From contig JAQVFD010000033.1 in NCBI GenBank assembly GCA_028697435.1, positions 1-11,839 of the forward strand: a DNA stretch of 11,839 nt, written 5' to 3'. The translations under genes and the position numbers were made by a program. The DNA is from Clostridiaceae bacterium (GTDB taxonomy: Bacteria; Bacillota; Clostridia; Lutisporales; Lutisporaceae). The notes beneath the pieces were generated by a model. The model was not told the origin of the DNA. It did no database searches and saw nothing but the letters and a program-made list of their open reading frames with translations. Below, piece by piece: positions 1-6,863 of this stretch. Every line of letters begins with the position of its first letter. Within the stretch, counting starts at the first letter, position 1.

Positions 1-650
1 ACCCTGAAACAGGACTTATCTGCATGGAAAACGCATTATCAAACGGAACCGTTGTTCCTCTTGAGATAATGAAAGAGATATATGAAATAGCCAAGAATCA
101 CAACATTCCTGTTCACCTTGACGGTGCAAGACTTTTCAATGCGGCAACATATCTGAAAACGGAAGCGGCACAGATTACCCAATATACAGATTCTGTGATG
201 TTCTGTCTTTCTAAGGGCATGTGCGCTCCTGTAGGATCGATGCTTGCAGGCAGCAAAGAGTTCATAGAAAAGGCAAGAAAGAACCGCAAAATACTTGGCG
301 GTTGAATGCGCCAGGCAGGAATACTTGCTGCTGCAGGTCTTATTGCTTTGGAGAAAATGTCAAAGCGTCTTCACGTCGATCATGAAAATGCTAAATATCT
401 TGCAAAACAGCTTATGTCGATACCGGGGATAAAGCTGGATTATGATGATGTTCAAATTGATATGGTTTTCTTTGATATGGAGGGGACAGGAGTAAACCCT
501 GACAAGCTTGTTGATGAATTCTTTAAAAAAGGAATAAAGATAAACGGTGTCGAAGGCGGCTTAATGAGATTCGTCACCAACAATGATGTTACAAAAGAGG
601 ATATCGACTATACCATCCAATGCATGAAAGAGATTGTGATGGGCGTGTAG
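1..650 (+). pseudogene. Low-specificity L-threonine aldolase, 5'-truncated by the window edge and interrupted by an in-frame TGA
   Basis: This PLP enzyme would cleave L-threonine or L-allo-threonine to glycine and acetaldehyde in the cytoplasm. The reading frame enters from the left edge (codons from position 3 read PETGLICMENALSNGTVVP). Family marks are HLDGARLFNAA (PLP-contacting Asp/Arg region), the PLP lysine in FCLSKG (Lys codon 213-215), and EGGLMRFVTN near the C-terminus. At 303-305 a TGA lies between GG and MRQAG; the family motif is LGGGMRQAG, so a single GGA-to-TGA change explains it. The frame is otherwise open to the TAG at 648-650. An ATG follows the TGA directly with a poor SD-like GGCGG, so re-initiation could make a second fragment, but the PLP lysine and the C-terminal Arg would then be on separate chains. 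A sequencing error is the main alternative to a true pseudogene. TGA is the ordinary stop of three genes in this window, so global recoding is excluded. Confidence 0.8.
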
Positions 651-744
651 TTTGCGGGAATTTACCTTGAGACCCTCACAAAAACTTGCATAAGTCTCTC
701 TATTGTTACGATTTCTATTACTTAACTCTTAATGAATAATTCTA

Positions 745-779
745 GGAGCCCAACATGGAAACATGTCGGGCTCTCTTTA
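745..779 (+). terminator. Rho-independent terminator after the threonine aldolase
   Basis: Arms 746-757 (GAGCCCAACATG) and 762-773 (CATGTCGGGCTC) pair over 12 positions with one A/C mismatch. They close a GAAA tetraloop and are followed by TCTTTAT. The stem is strong and the T-tract is short. It lies about 95 bp after the aldolase stop. Read on the other strand the hairpin is followed only by TAGAATTATTC, so it would be a weak terminator for the convergent minus-strand operon. The rest of 651-831 shows nothing else I can name. Confidence 0.8.
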
Positions 780-831
780 TGAATGTGCTATTGATTTTTA
801 CCTCTCTTATAGATGATCTATAGACAGATAA

Positions 832-2208
832 TCAGAGAATATAACCCATAATTACAAAGGCTATAAATGCAATTGCAAAAGCGATAAGTGTATACGGGAG
901 TTGTGAAAAAGCATGATCGGTATTGTCTAGCTTAGTGGCAGTTGAGGCTAACACCGTATTATCTGCAAAAATTGCTGAATGAGCTCCAAATCCAGAAGCA
1001 GATGAAATCGCTCCAAGTGTTAGCAAAGGATTTGCCGAGACAGCCGCGCATAGAGGAGCAACCATAGGTACTACTACTGCTGGTCCGCCCCAGTTGCTGC
1101 CGGTTATAAAAGCTATCAAGGAAATAACGGCAAATGTTATTGCAGGTAACCAATGCGAACTCATTAATGGCTTTACTGAATCAACTACGTAGGCGGTCAA
1201 TCCTACTTTTGCTGCTGCGTCCTGGAAGAAGAAAGCTCCAAATACTATGAAGAACATTGGCAGCATAGTTTCAAACCCTTTGACAAAACATGAGCTGATG
1301 GTATCGAAACTCATAATTTTTGTTGGCAGGTACATAATAATACATACAACTATTGCAATGATAACTGCGATTAGCAAGTCACTTTTCCAAACCGACACAC
1401 CAATAAGTACTCCTATAGGTATAAGGAAATTTAGAAACCCTCTTACATCTATTTCATCATTTATCATGTCCTCTGGTTCGGTATTGTATTTTTCACTGGC
1501 TTCTGAATATGTCTTTCCTCCGTTTTCAACCCTTAAGTGCGCGCTTTTCATTGAGCCGATCAATGGCAATTTACCCAATGCAAATAAGAACATAACAATA
1601 AGAATAGCATATGAATAGAAAACAAAGGGAATTGATTTGGTGAACAGACTCATACCATCACCCAGAGGTTGCCATTCTACTTGGTTCCCGTATATGCCAG
1701 CCCAAAAAACTGCCCAGGTGGAAACAGGAGCAAGAAGGCAAATAGGAGCTGCAGTCCCTTGGGCAATAAATGCTAACGATTCTCTCGGTATTCTTTTTTT
1801 GTCTGCTACAGGCCTTACAGAAGAACCAACAGTTAACACACTTAAATAATCATCAATAAAAATAATTAAACCGAGGAATATAGAAGCAACCAGCGTCGCC
1901 TTTTTACTCTTAAAATATTTGTTCATAACTGAAGCAAAAGCGAATGAGCCATGGGATTTTTCCAGCATTGCCAATAGAAAGCCAAAAAGACCGCATACCA
2001 GGAAAACCCATTGGGTATCTGCATTTGCTAAAATACTATACATGACATCAATGGCATTACTGAGGAATGCTCCCTTGAAAACCATTATATAAGCAGTAAT
2101 AGCTCCAAGTAATAAAGCCTCAAAAGTTTTCTTTGTATATAACGCAAACGCAAAAACTATTATAGCAGGAATCAAGCTGAGAGGTCCAAAATATACAGAA
2201 CTATCCAT
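832..2208 (-). CDS. NhaC-family Na+/H+ antiporter-like membrane transporter
   Basis: A 458-residue, strongly hydrophobic protein with about 11-12 predicted membrane segments. Family marks are the FIDDYLSVLTVGSSVRPVAD region (residues about 117-136), the TAAPICLLAPVSTW segment just after it, and the C-terminal GSNWGGPAVVVPMVAPL motif. These resemble the NhaC family, which includes Na+/H+ antiporters and Na+- or proton-coupled substrate exchangers such as malate/lactate antiporters. The start ATG at 2208 has AAAGGGG about 7 nt upstream. It is the last gene of the reductase operon, separated from the dehydrogenase gene by 169 bp that may hold its own promoter. From context I infer it brings in the reductase substrate, exports a product, or handles Na+/H+ balance; sequence alone cannot choose. 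The stop is TGA. Confidence 0.85.
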   Translation of the reverse strand: MDSSVYFGPLSLIPAIIVFAFALYTKKTFEALLLGAITAYIMVFKGAFLSNAIDVMYSILANADTQWVFLVCGLFGFLLAMLEKSHGSFAFASVMNKYFKSKKATLVASIFLGLIIFIDDYLSVLTVGSSVRPVADKKRIPRESLAFIAQGTAAPICLLAPVSTWAVFWAGIYGNQVEWQPLGDGMSLFTKSIPFVFYSYAILIVMFLFALGKLPLIGSMKSAHLRVENGGKTYSEASEKYNTEPEDMINDEIDVRGFLNFLIPIGVLIGVSVWKSDLLIAVIIAIVVCIIMYLPTKIMSFDTISSCFVKGFETMLPMFFIVFGAFFFQDAAAKVGLTAYVVDSVKPLMSSHWLPAITFAVISLIAFITGSNWGGPAVVVPMVAPLCAAVSANPLLTLGAISSASGFGAHSAIFADNTVLASTATKLDNTDHAFSQLPYTLIAFAIAFIAFVIMGYIL

Positions 2209-2285
2209 TTTTTATCCCCTTTCATAATATAAACATATTTCACGATATCAAGAATTTTTGTTGTTTCATTTAAAGTATGATTTAG

Positions 2286-2314
2286 ATTATAAGCTTTTGT
2301 ATCTCACATAAAAA
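2286..2314 (-). promoter_or_regulatory. Possible sigma-A promoter for the transporter gene
   Basis: On the minus strand a perfect -10 TATAAT (2291-2286) lies 17 bp after TTTTTA (2314-2309). The -35 match is poor. The leader to the ATG at 2208 would be about 70 nt. The 169-bp gap before this gene, much larger than the other gaps in the operon, makes an internal promoter reasonable, but the region is A+T-rich and chance matches are easy. Confidence 0.35.
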
Positions 2315-2338
2315 TTCGCACTTTCTATTCATAGATTC

Positions 2339-2364
2339 ATTTGCAGATTTCATAAGCTGCAAAT
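2339..2364 (-). repeat. Inverted repeat just after the dehydrogenase gene
   Basis: ATTTGCAG (2339-2346) and CTGCAAAT (2357-2364) form a perfect 8-bp inverted repeat with a 10-nt loop. It starts 13 bp past the dehydrogenase stop. No T-run follows on the minus strand, so it is a poor terminator. It could protect the 3' end of a processed transcript or be a protein-binding site. Its TTTGCA half-sites resemble those of the putative activator site at 6864-6898, but in opposite orientation. Confidence 0.4.
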
Positions 2365-2377
2365 AATATCAGTTTTT

Positions 2378-3490
2378 TCACTGGAGCATATCGATGTCAA
2401 ATTGTGTATAGGGCATATTTTGATTAATTCCTACTTCATTGTGAACTATCTTTCCGCCTAGCGTAAATATGCTTTTTCTGAGACTAGGGTCATCTATTAA
2501 AGCTTTCTTCAAGCCTTTATCTGCAATTTCGGAAATGTATGGCCCTGACGATAATAATAAGGCGGTTGTAGAAGTTTTTGGGCATAGAGCAGGCATGTTT
2601 GCAACATTGTAATGAAGGATACCCTCTTCGTAATATATCGGATCTTCAAGGGATGTATAATGTGAAGTTTCTACTATTCCTCCACCAACAATGTCTATTA
2701 TCAATGCATCCTTTTTCATCCCTTTAACCATATCTCTGGTAATAACAACAGACTGACCCGGCTCTGTATATATAGTATTAAGGAATACGTCACATTGAGT
2801 AAATAACTTGGTTACCAATTGTCTCTCAAAATAGACTACATCAGCCTGAGGAATCATATACCTTAATTCTGCAATACGTTTCCATGAAGTTTCTGCGATT
2901 GTTACACTTAACCCTAATCCGATAGCAACTTGAGCCGCATTAAGTCCGGCATTCCCTCCACCCAATATTAAAACTTTTGGAGATGGAAGTCCAGAAAGCT
3001 TTCTTAATAGTATCCCTTTACCGCCATATCCGTATTGAGAATATTTAACAGCTTCAAGTATCGCAAGACTTCCGGCTATTTCACTCATTGGTTTTATTGT
3101 TGGTCTTGTCCCATCCGGTAAAACTATCAGTTCCATGCCTAAAGCTATAGATTTAGCATCCAGTAATACTTGAGTCATTTCATTATCCACATCTTCTGCC
3201 AAATGGAACCAAGCCATTATTATTTGATTTTCTTTTACTAGATTGAATTCCATAGGCATTAACTCTTTTACTTTAACAACAAATTCCGCTCTGCTATACA
3301 CTTCTTCAATGGTATTGACGATTTCGGCACCATTTTCAGCATATGCTTCATCACTAAATTCGCAAGCTGCTCCGGCAGATTTCTGTATAATCACTTTATG
3401 GCCGGAACTACTCAATGTTTTTACCCAATCAGGTGTTAGAGCTACACGTGTTTCTAATGTTTTCATTTCTTTGGGACATCCGATAATCAT
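2378..3490 (-). CDS. Alanine dehydrogenase/PNT-family NAD-dependent dehydrogenase, divergent active site
   Basis: A 370-residue protein, the usual alanine dehydrogenase length. That family catalyses alanine + NAD+ + H2O to pyruvate + NH4+ + NADH. Visible marks: MIIGCPKEMK start, Arg15 in ETRVALTP, Lys75 in KVKE, His96 in FHLAED, PMSEIAG near 135-141, the Rossmann loop ILGGGNAGLNAA at about 177-188, and HYNVANMPALCPKTST near 295-309. The start ATG at 3490 is chosen because AAGGAGGAG lies 8 nt upstream; an upstream in-frame TTG at 3508 sits inside that ribosome binding site. Odd: where alanine dehydrogenases have DVAIDQGGCFETS, carrying the catalytic Asp, this protein has DIVGGGIVETS, two residues shorter and without that Asp. 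The acid ending beta-2 of the NAD fold is Glu (VTIAET) rather than Asp. Substrate is therefore uncertain: alanine, another amino acid or an N-substituted amino acid. It follows grdX by 76 bp. The stop is TGA. Confidence 0.8.
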   Translation of the reverse strand: MIIGCPKEMKTLETRVALTPDWVKTLSSSGHKVIIQKSAGAACEFSDEAYAENGAEIVNTIEEVYSRAEFVVKVKELMPMEFNLVKENQIIMAWFHLAEDVDNEMTQVLLDAKSIALGMELIVLPDGTRPTIKPMSEIAGSLAILEAVKYSQYGYGGKGILLRKLSGLPSPKVLILGGGNAGLNAAQVAIGLGLSVTIAETSWKRIAELRYMIPQADVVYFERQLVTKLFTQCDVFLNTIYTEPGQSVVITRDMVKGMKKDALIIDIVGGGIVETSHYTSLEDPIYYEEGILHYNVANMPALCPKTSTTALLLSSGPYISEIADKGLKKALIDDPSLRKSIFTLGGKIVHNEVGINQNMPYTQFDIDMLQ

Positions 3491-3555
3491 AATTAACTCC
3501 TCCTTCAACTATTTAATACATGTATGCTTAATCTTGTTTTATTGTGAATTTAATT

Positions 3556-3564
3556 CTCACCTCC
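3556..3564 (-). promoter_or_regulatory. Orphan Shine-Dalgarno sequence between grdX and the dehydrogenase gene
   Basis: GGAGGTGAG (minus strand 3564-3556) is as good a ribosome binding site as any in the window. It has no ATG, GTG or TTG at a usable distance before the next reading frame closes. The dehydrogenase has its own site at about 3506-3498. The stretch could be chance or the remnant of a lost gene. The rest of 3491-3566 holds only a 10-bp palindrome, ATACATGTAT (3516-3525). Confidence 0.3.
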
Positions 3565-3566
3565 AT

Positions 3567-3971
3567 TTAAACGCTTCCGACCAAATTTTTGCTGATCCCT
3601 ATGAAAGCGGTCTCGGTCAATGAAGCATCCAATATCTGATAGTCTCTTTTCAAAGTCTCTGTGTAGGTTTCATATATATCTTTCCTTTTTGCATCCAAGG
3701 CTTTGTAATCTTCCAGTCTCTTCATATCTTTATCATGTAATATCTTCGTATCCGATGCCTTGAGAATTATTGTCAGGTAGGGAAAAGGCCTTGCCCTTCT
3801 GCCTCCCATAGGGTCCGCCGCAAGAGTACATCCCCCTTGAGCCAGCAATAAAATTGCCTTCATCACGATCTGTTCGACTGTATCATTACAATATACTATC
3901 TCTACTTGTTTTGCTTTCTCTTTTTTGAGTACATCCACTCTTGGATTGTTTGTAATAGCTATGTACTTCAT
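3567..3971 (-). CDS. grdX: GrdX-family protein
   Basis: A 134-residue soluble protein that I recognise as GrdX-like from its short N-terminal ITNNPRV segment, the LLAQGGCTLAADPMGGRRARPFPYLTIIL pattern in the middle (compare the family's 'thPl.GsvkP..tPYksvii') and its length. GrdX is a small protein of unknown biochemical role that recurs in glycine, sarcosine and betaine reductase gene clusters. The start ATG at 3971 is preceded by GGGAGAGTGAG. It lies 64 bp after the selenoprotein gene and 76 bp before the dehydrogenase gene on the same strand, so it is probably co-transcribed. The family role is not established, so no function is proposed beyond association with component B. The C-terminal third is charged and probably helical (KDMKRLEDYKALDAKRKD). 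Confidence 0.75.
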   Translation of the reverse strand: MKYIAITNNPRVDVLKKEKAKQVEIVYCNDTVEQIVMKAILLLAQGGCTLAADPMGGRRARPFPYLTIILKASDTKILHDKDMKRLEDYKALDAKRKDIYETYTETLKRDYQILDASLTETAFIGISKNLVGSV

Positions 3972-3996
3972 CTCACTCTCCCAAAACTGAAGAAGT

Positions 3997-4026
3997 TGTT
4001 TTCATCAATCATAACAGCTGAAAACA
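3997..4026 (-). repeat. Small inverted repeat between the selenoprotein gene and grdX
   Basis: TGTTTTCA (3997-4004) and TGAAAACA (4019-4026) form a perfect 8-bp inverted repeat around a 14-nt loop in the 64-bp intercistronic gap. There is no T-run. It may be an mRNA-processing or stability element between the component B genes and the rest of the operon, or simply chance in A+T-rich DNA. Confidence 0.3.
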
Positions 4027-4035
4027 TAAACCATT

Positions 4036-5337
4036 CTATTCTTTTCTAAATATCGTTTGCTCTTTTATTCCTACTGTAACAGTCATAAGGGCATTCTTGA
4101 CCAGCTCCAGCCGTGCTTTCTTTTCTTCTTCCTTGTTCAAATGGGGGAATCCTGCAGGATGGGGAATCGCCACAGCTGGATAGATCCGGTTAGCACCTAC
4201 TGATTTGGAAATGGGTACAATAGTACACAGGTGAACAATCGGTATCCCCGCCTCATCGATCTGCTTTGCCAACGTTGCACCGCAACGTGTGTCCGTTCCT
4301 CACGTAGAGGTCAGTATTGCACAGCTGACACCCTCATCAATTAACTTCGCTGCCATTTCTTTCCCATACCTTGCAGCCTTTAATACTTCCATGCAATTTC
4401 CAACAGTCACAAACATTTTCCTGTAGAACTCGCCGATATATCCGGTTCGCTCTAACTCTATCATAGCATCTGCCGGGAGTACCCGGTTTCCATCTTCATT
4501 GGCGTATACAGGGTCATAGCCTCCGTGGGCAACCTCGCTTTCTTTCAAATCATAATTGCCTCCAAAGTCATCAACAGTATATTCCATCCATTTGGATGCG
4601 GATAGAGCCTCCAAGCGGTCCGGGTTCCCTTTGGGCACAATCCCTCCGGATGTAATAAGAGCTACTTTTGCTCTGCTCAAATCAAGCACTGGCTTACTGG
4701 GTACTATTCTGTCGAAGTTCGGGACTACAATTTCTGTTTTATAGGGCTGACCCAAAGCCTTTGCAATAGCCATGTCGACGGCACGTTCAGCTCCAGATTT
4801 TTCTTTCCAGATGTTCTTTCGGATTCCTCTTTTGAAATAGCCCTCATCTTCCGAGAATAGAATTTCCTCACCCCTGGCGATCTTATTTGCAAATTTCGCA
4901 ATCTGGGCAATAGCATCCTTCATCCCTTTTGCATTTATCTCCGTGGGGAATATATAACCATAAACTTTATAGATATCCAGACCCGGATTTTCCTTATACA
5001 TGCCAGATATAGCAATGATGCCTTCGTCGAATGCAATCTTGCAGACATTTCCACAAGCCATTCCATAACGTCCTGCATTGAATGCAGGTCCCGCTATTAC
5101 AATATCCGCCTGGTAATTGCTAATTATATCTGCCATCTGCTTCTCTACTGTATCAGTATTTTCTACAAAATAGTTGTCTCCGCAAATGACTGTAGCTACA
5201 ATTTCAGCGTTTTCAAGCTGAGCCTGTAAGGCTTTACCGGGTCCTAAGGATCCTTGTCTCACTTCCAGTGGAGTATATGCCGCATCTTCACCACCCACCT
5301 GACCAAAAAACTGATTGAGATAATGAATTACTCTCAT
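4036..5337 (-). CDS. Selenocysteine-containing component B subunit of a glycine/sarcosine/betaine reductase-type complex (GrdB/GrdF/GrdH-like)
   Basis: One gene of 434 codons read through an in-frame TGA at 4302-4300 (residue 346). In the family, substrate held as a Schiff base on the pyruvoyl partner is attacked by the Sec selenolate, and the carboxymethyl group passes to GrdA. Family marks: start MRVIHYLNQFFGQVGGED, AGPAFNAGRYGMACGN, SGMYKENPG, then TST-Sec-GTDTRCGAT and, after the TGA, VHLCTIVPISKSVGANRIYPAVAIPHPAG. The frame stays open and homologous on both sides of the TGA, with the family length of about 436. The start ATG at 5337 has AAAGGAGG 8 nt upstream; a longer frame to 5409 overlaps the upstream gene and adds residues the family lacks. 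Odd: the Cys I recall three residues after Sec is Asp here. It lies 22 bp after the GrdE-like gene. Substrate (glycine, sarcosine, betaine or other) cannot be read from sequence alone. Confidence 0.92.
4272..4302 (-). promoter_or_regulatory. Selenocysteine UGA codon with adjacent SECIS-like hairpin
   Basis: The UGA is at 4302-4300. A perfect 7-bp stem, ACGTTGC/GCAACGT (4288-4282 and 4278-4272), closes a GGT loop; the loop is 22-24 nt counted from the U of the UGA. Bacterial SECIS elements are short hairpins just 3' of the UGA with a G (often GGU) in the apical loop at about this distance, recognised by SelB. The hairpin lies inside the coding sequence and encodes TRCGAT, which the protein family also conserves. 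Confidence 0.85.
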
Positions 5338-5359
5338 TGCTTCTGCCTCCTTTGCTACT

Positions 5360-6643
5360 TTAATATTCAATTGAACAGAGCTTGCCGGCTCCCAGCTCAT
5401 TTGCAGCACCCATTATCACCAAAATACCCGTCCTGATACTTTCATCCTTTTCCTCACAGTCATCAGGACTGCCTGACAAGAGTCTTAACGCGTCAATATG
5501 CCCAATATTTTTCTGCATTTTAGGCAAGTCCAGGTAGACATTGTCATTACCCGTGGTAATAATAGCATCCGCCATGGCAGAAGTGTTTGCCAAAGGTTCT
5601 GATGTTCCGTCCGCCCCCGGATTATCATGCATTAATAAAACTGTTTTGATTCCTCGTTTTTCTGCTCGTTCGCAGCAGAGCATCAGATCTGCCTCCGGGT
5701 TACCCCCGCCCTCCTGACTGATAATGACCACATCCGGATTCAACTGTGATATCAGGTTAATTGACACCATAGCGCCTCTTTCTTTTTCTGCCAAAACCGT
5801 GCTGATGGGAGATATCGCCATACCCGCGAATTCCAGATCTTTTCCGTGCCGTTCATATAACTGCTCAATTACGGGGTGATTCTGGAAGTCATAAGTCGTA
5901 GTTTTATCACTTGAAGTAACACAATTTCCCGACACGATTGCACTATCCAGCAGTTCATTCGGATGCATCATCATAGAGGGCAATGTCTTTGCATCCATCC
6001 CATAAACATAATCGTCATGCAACAGGCCCTGTGCCATATAAAGCTGTAAATAAGCGACCTTCGGCAATGAAGTATGGTCAACCAATTTAGTCATCTTGTA
6101 TTCTTTCTTTGCATCTACAGCAGAGGATTTCAATCCTATTCGCCCGATATGCGTCGCAGCTTTAACCCCTAAAATACGGATAGCCCTTTCATGTAGAATA
6201 GGACTGAGCTCCGAATCAGCGGGCTCCGCCACCAATACGATATTGATCAAGTTGGAATAGGGACAATATTCCGCACCGGGACCGGACATATCTATTATTC
6301 CTTCCTGGAACCCAATAATTCTTCCGGTGGTTGTCACACAGCATCCCTTCAAGACTCTTGTGGTCCCCTCTCCGCACATCTCATATCCGTCGATAATCCC
6401 GGGAAAGCAACTTTTTGTTTCAACTTTGATGCGAGGTTCAATTACATCCTTGACCGTGATGATTCTGACAGATTCGCCAGGCTTGGCAATTTCAACATCA
6501 ATGGAAGAAAAAATAGGATTCTTAACAGCTTCCAATAAAGCTTCCTTATTGATTGTCAAGATGCCGTCTTCAATGCTATCCTCTAATCCGAAATGCACGT
6601 CTCGAATGTTAATCCACTCAAGCTCTAAATTCATTCGATTCAA
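5360..6643 (-). CDS. Pyruvoyl-type component B proprotein of a glycine/sarcosine/betaine reductase-type complex (GrdE/GrdG/GrdI-like)
   Basis: About 427 residues, the family length (about 428). The proprotein is cleaved at a Cys that becomes an N-terminal pyruvoyl group, which binds the amino group of the substrate. Family marks in order: MNLELEWINIRDVHFG, AKPGESVRIITVKDVIEPR, TTGRIIGFQEGIIDMSGPG, QGLLHDDYVYGMDAK, the cleavage-site region AIVSGNCVTSSDKTTTY (Cys at about residue 240), ISQEGGGNPEADL, and GAANELGAGKL at the C-terminus. Start choice: a TTG at 6643 sits 8 nt after AAGGAGG; an ATG three codons later (6634) has 15-nt spacing but matches the family N-terminus. A more upstream ATG at 6667 precedes the ribosome binding site and is unlikely. 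It is the first gene of the operon, with a leader of about 90 nt from the sigma-54 promoter. Which paralogue (glycine, sarcosine, betaine or a new substrate) is unknown. Confidence 0.9.
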   Translation of the reverse strand: MNRMNLELEWINIRDVHFGLEDSIEDGILTINKEALLEAVKNPIFSSIDVEIAKPGESVRIITVKDVIEPRIKVETKSCFPGIIDGYEMCGEGTTRVLKGCCVTTTGRIIGFQEGIIDMSGPGAEYCPYSNLINIVLVAEPADSELSPILHERAIRILGVKAATHIGRIGLKSSAVDAKKEYKMTKLVDHTSLPKVAYLQLYMAQGLLHDDYVYGMDAKTLPSMMMHPNELLDSAIVSGNCVTSSDKTTTYDFQNHPVIEQLYERHGKDLEFAGMAISPISTVLAEKERGAMVSINLISQLNPDVVIISQEGGGNPEADLMLCCERAEKRGIKTVLLMHDNPGADGTSEPLANTSAMADAIITTGNDNVYLDLPKMQKNIGHIDALRLLSGSPDDCEEKDESIRTGILVIMGAANELGAGKLCSIEY

Positions 6644-6741
6644 CCATATCTCCTCCTTAAATACCATTCTCCAAAAGACAATTACCCCTTTGCTGTAGAT
6701 TCAGTGAACATAAAGTTAACTATTTTGGTATTATTATAAAA

Positions 6742-6757
6742 AGCAAGCTTCATGCCA
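6742..6757 (-). promoter_or_regulatory. Sigma-54 (-24/-12) promoter of the reductase operon
   Basis: The minus strand reads TGGCATGAAGCTTGCT (6757-6742). It matches the TGGCAC-N5-TTGCW consensus at all but one fixed position, with the invariant GG and GC at exact spacing. Transcription should start near 6731, about 90 nt before the first gene. A sigma-54 activator gene is divergent and adjacent, which strongly supports the call. Confidence 0.88.
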
Positions 6758-6863
6758 TTTATTTATTTTTTGCCTCAATTTTTTGCTGTCCTGTGAAACC
6801 GCAGAATAGATACATTTCCAGTAAGTATTATACTTTTTTGCCTCTGATCGCCGATGCTAATAC

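Noticed and set aside
303..345. Selenocysteine at the threonine aldolase TGA
   Set aside because: The family has Gly here, not Cys or Sec. The only hairpin after the TGA is a weak 5-bp stem with an AAUA loop that lacks the apical G of a bacterial SECIS.
24..650. Genetic code with UGA read as glycine
   Set aside because: TGA is the natural stop of the transporter, dehydrogenase and permease genes in this window, each ending at the family's usual length.
2226..2253. TTGATA-N16-TATTAT promoter just before the transporter
   Set aside because: The transcript would start inside the ribosome binding site, leaving essentially no leader.
3516..3525. Palindrome ATACATGTAT upstream of the dehydrogenase gene
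   Set aside because: Ten-base palindromes are common by chance in A+T-rich DNA, and no promoter or second copy is visible nearby.
3527..3568. Tiny reading frame (12 codons) right after grdX
   Set aside because: No separate ribosome binding site precedes its ATG, and the peptide shows no recognisable pattern.
5338..5409. Longer N-terminus for the selenoprotein overlapping the GrdE-like gene
   Set aside because: The extra 24 residues are absent from the family, and AAAGGAGG sits 8 nt before the ATG at 5337.
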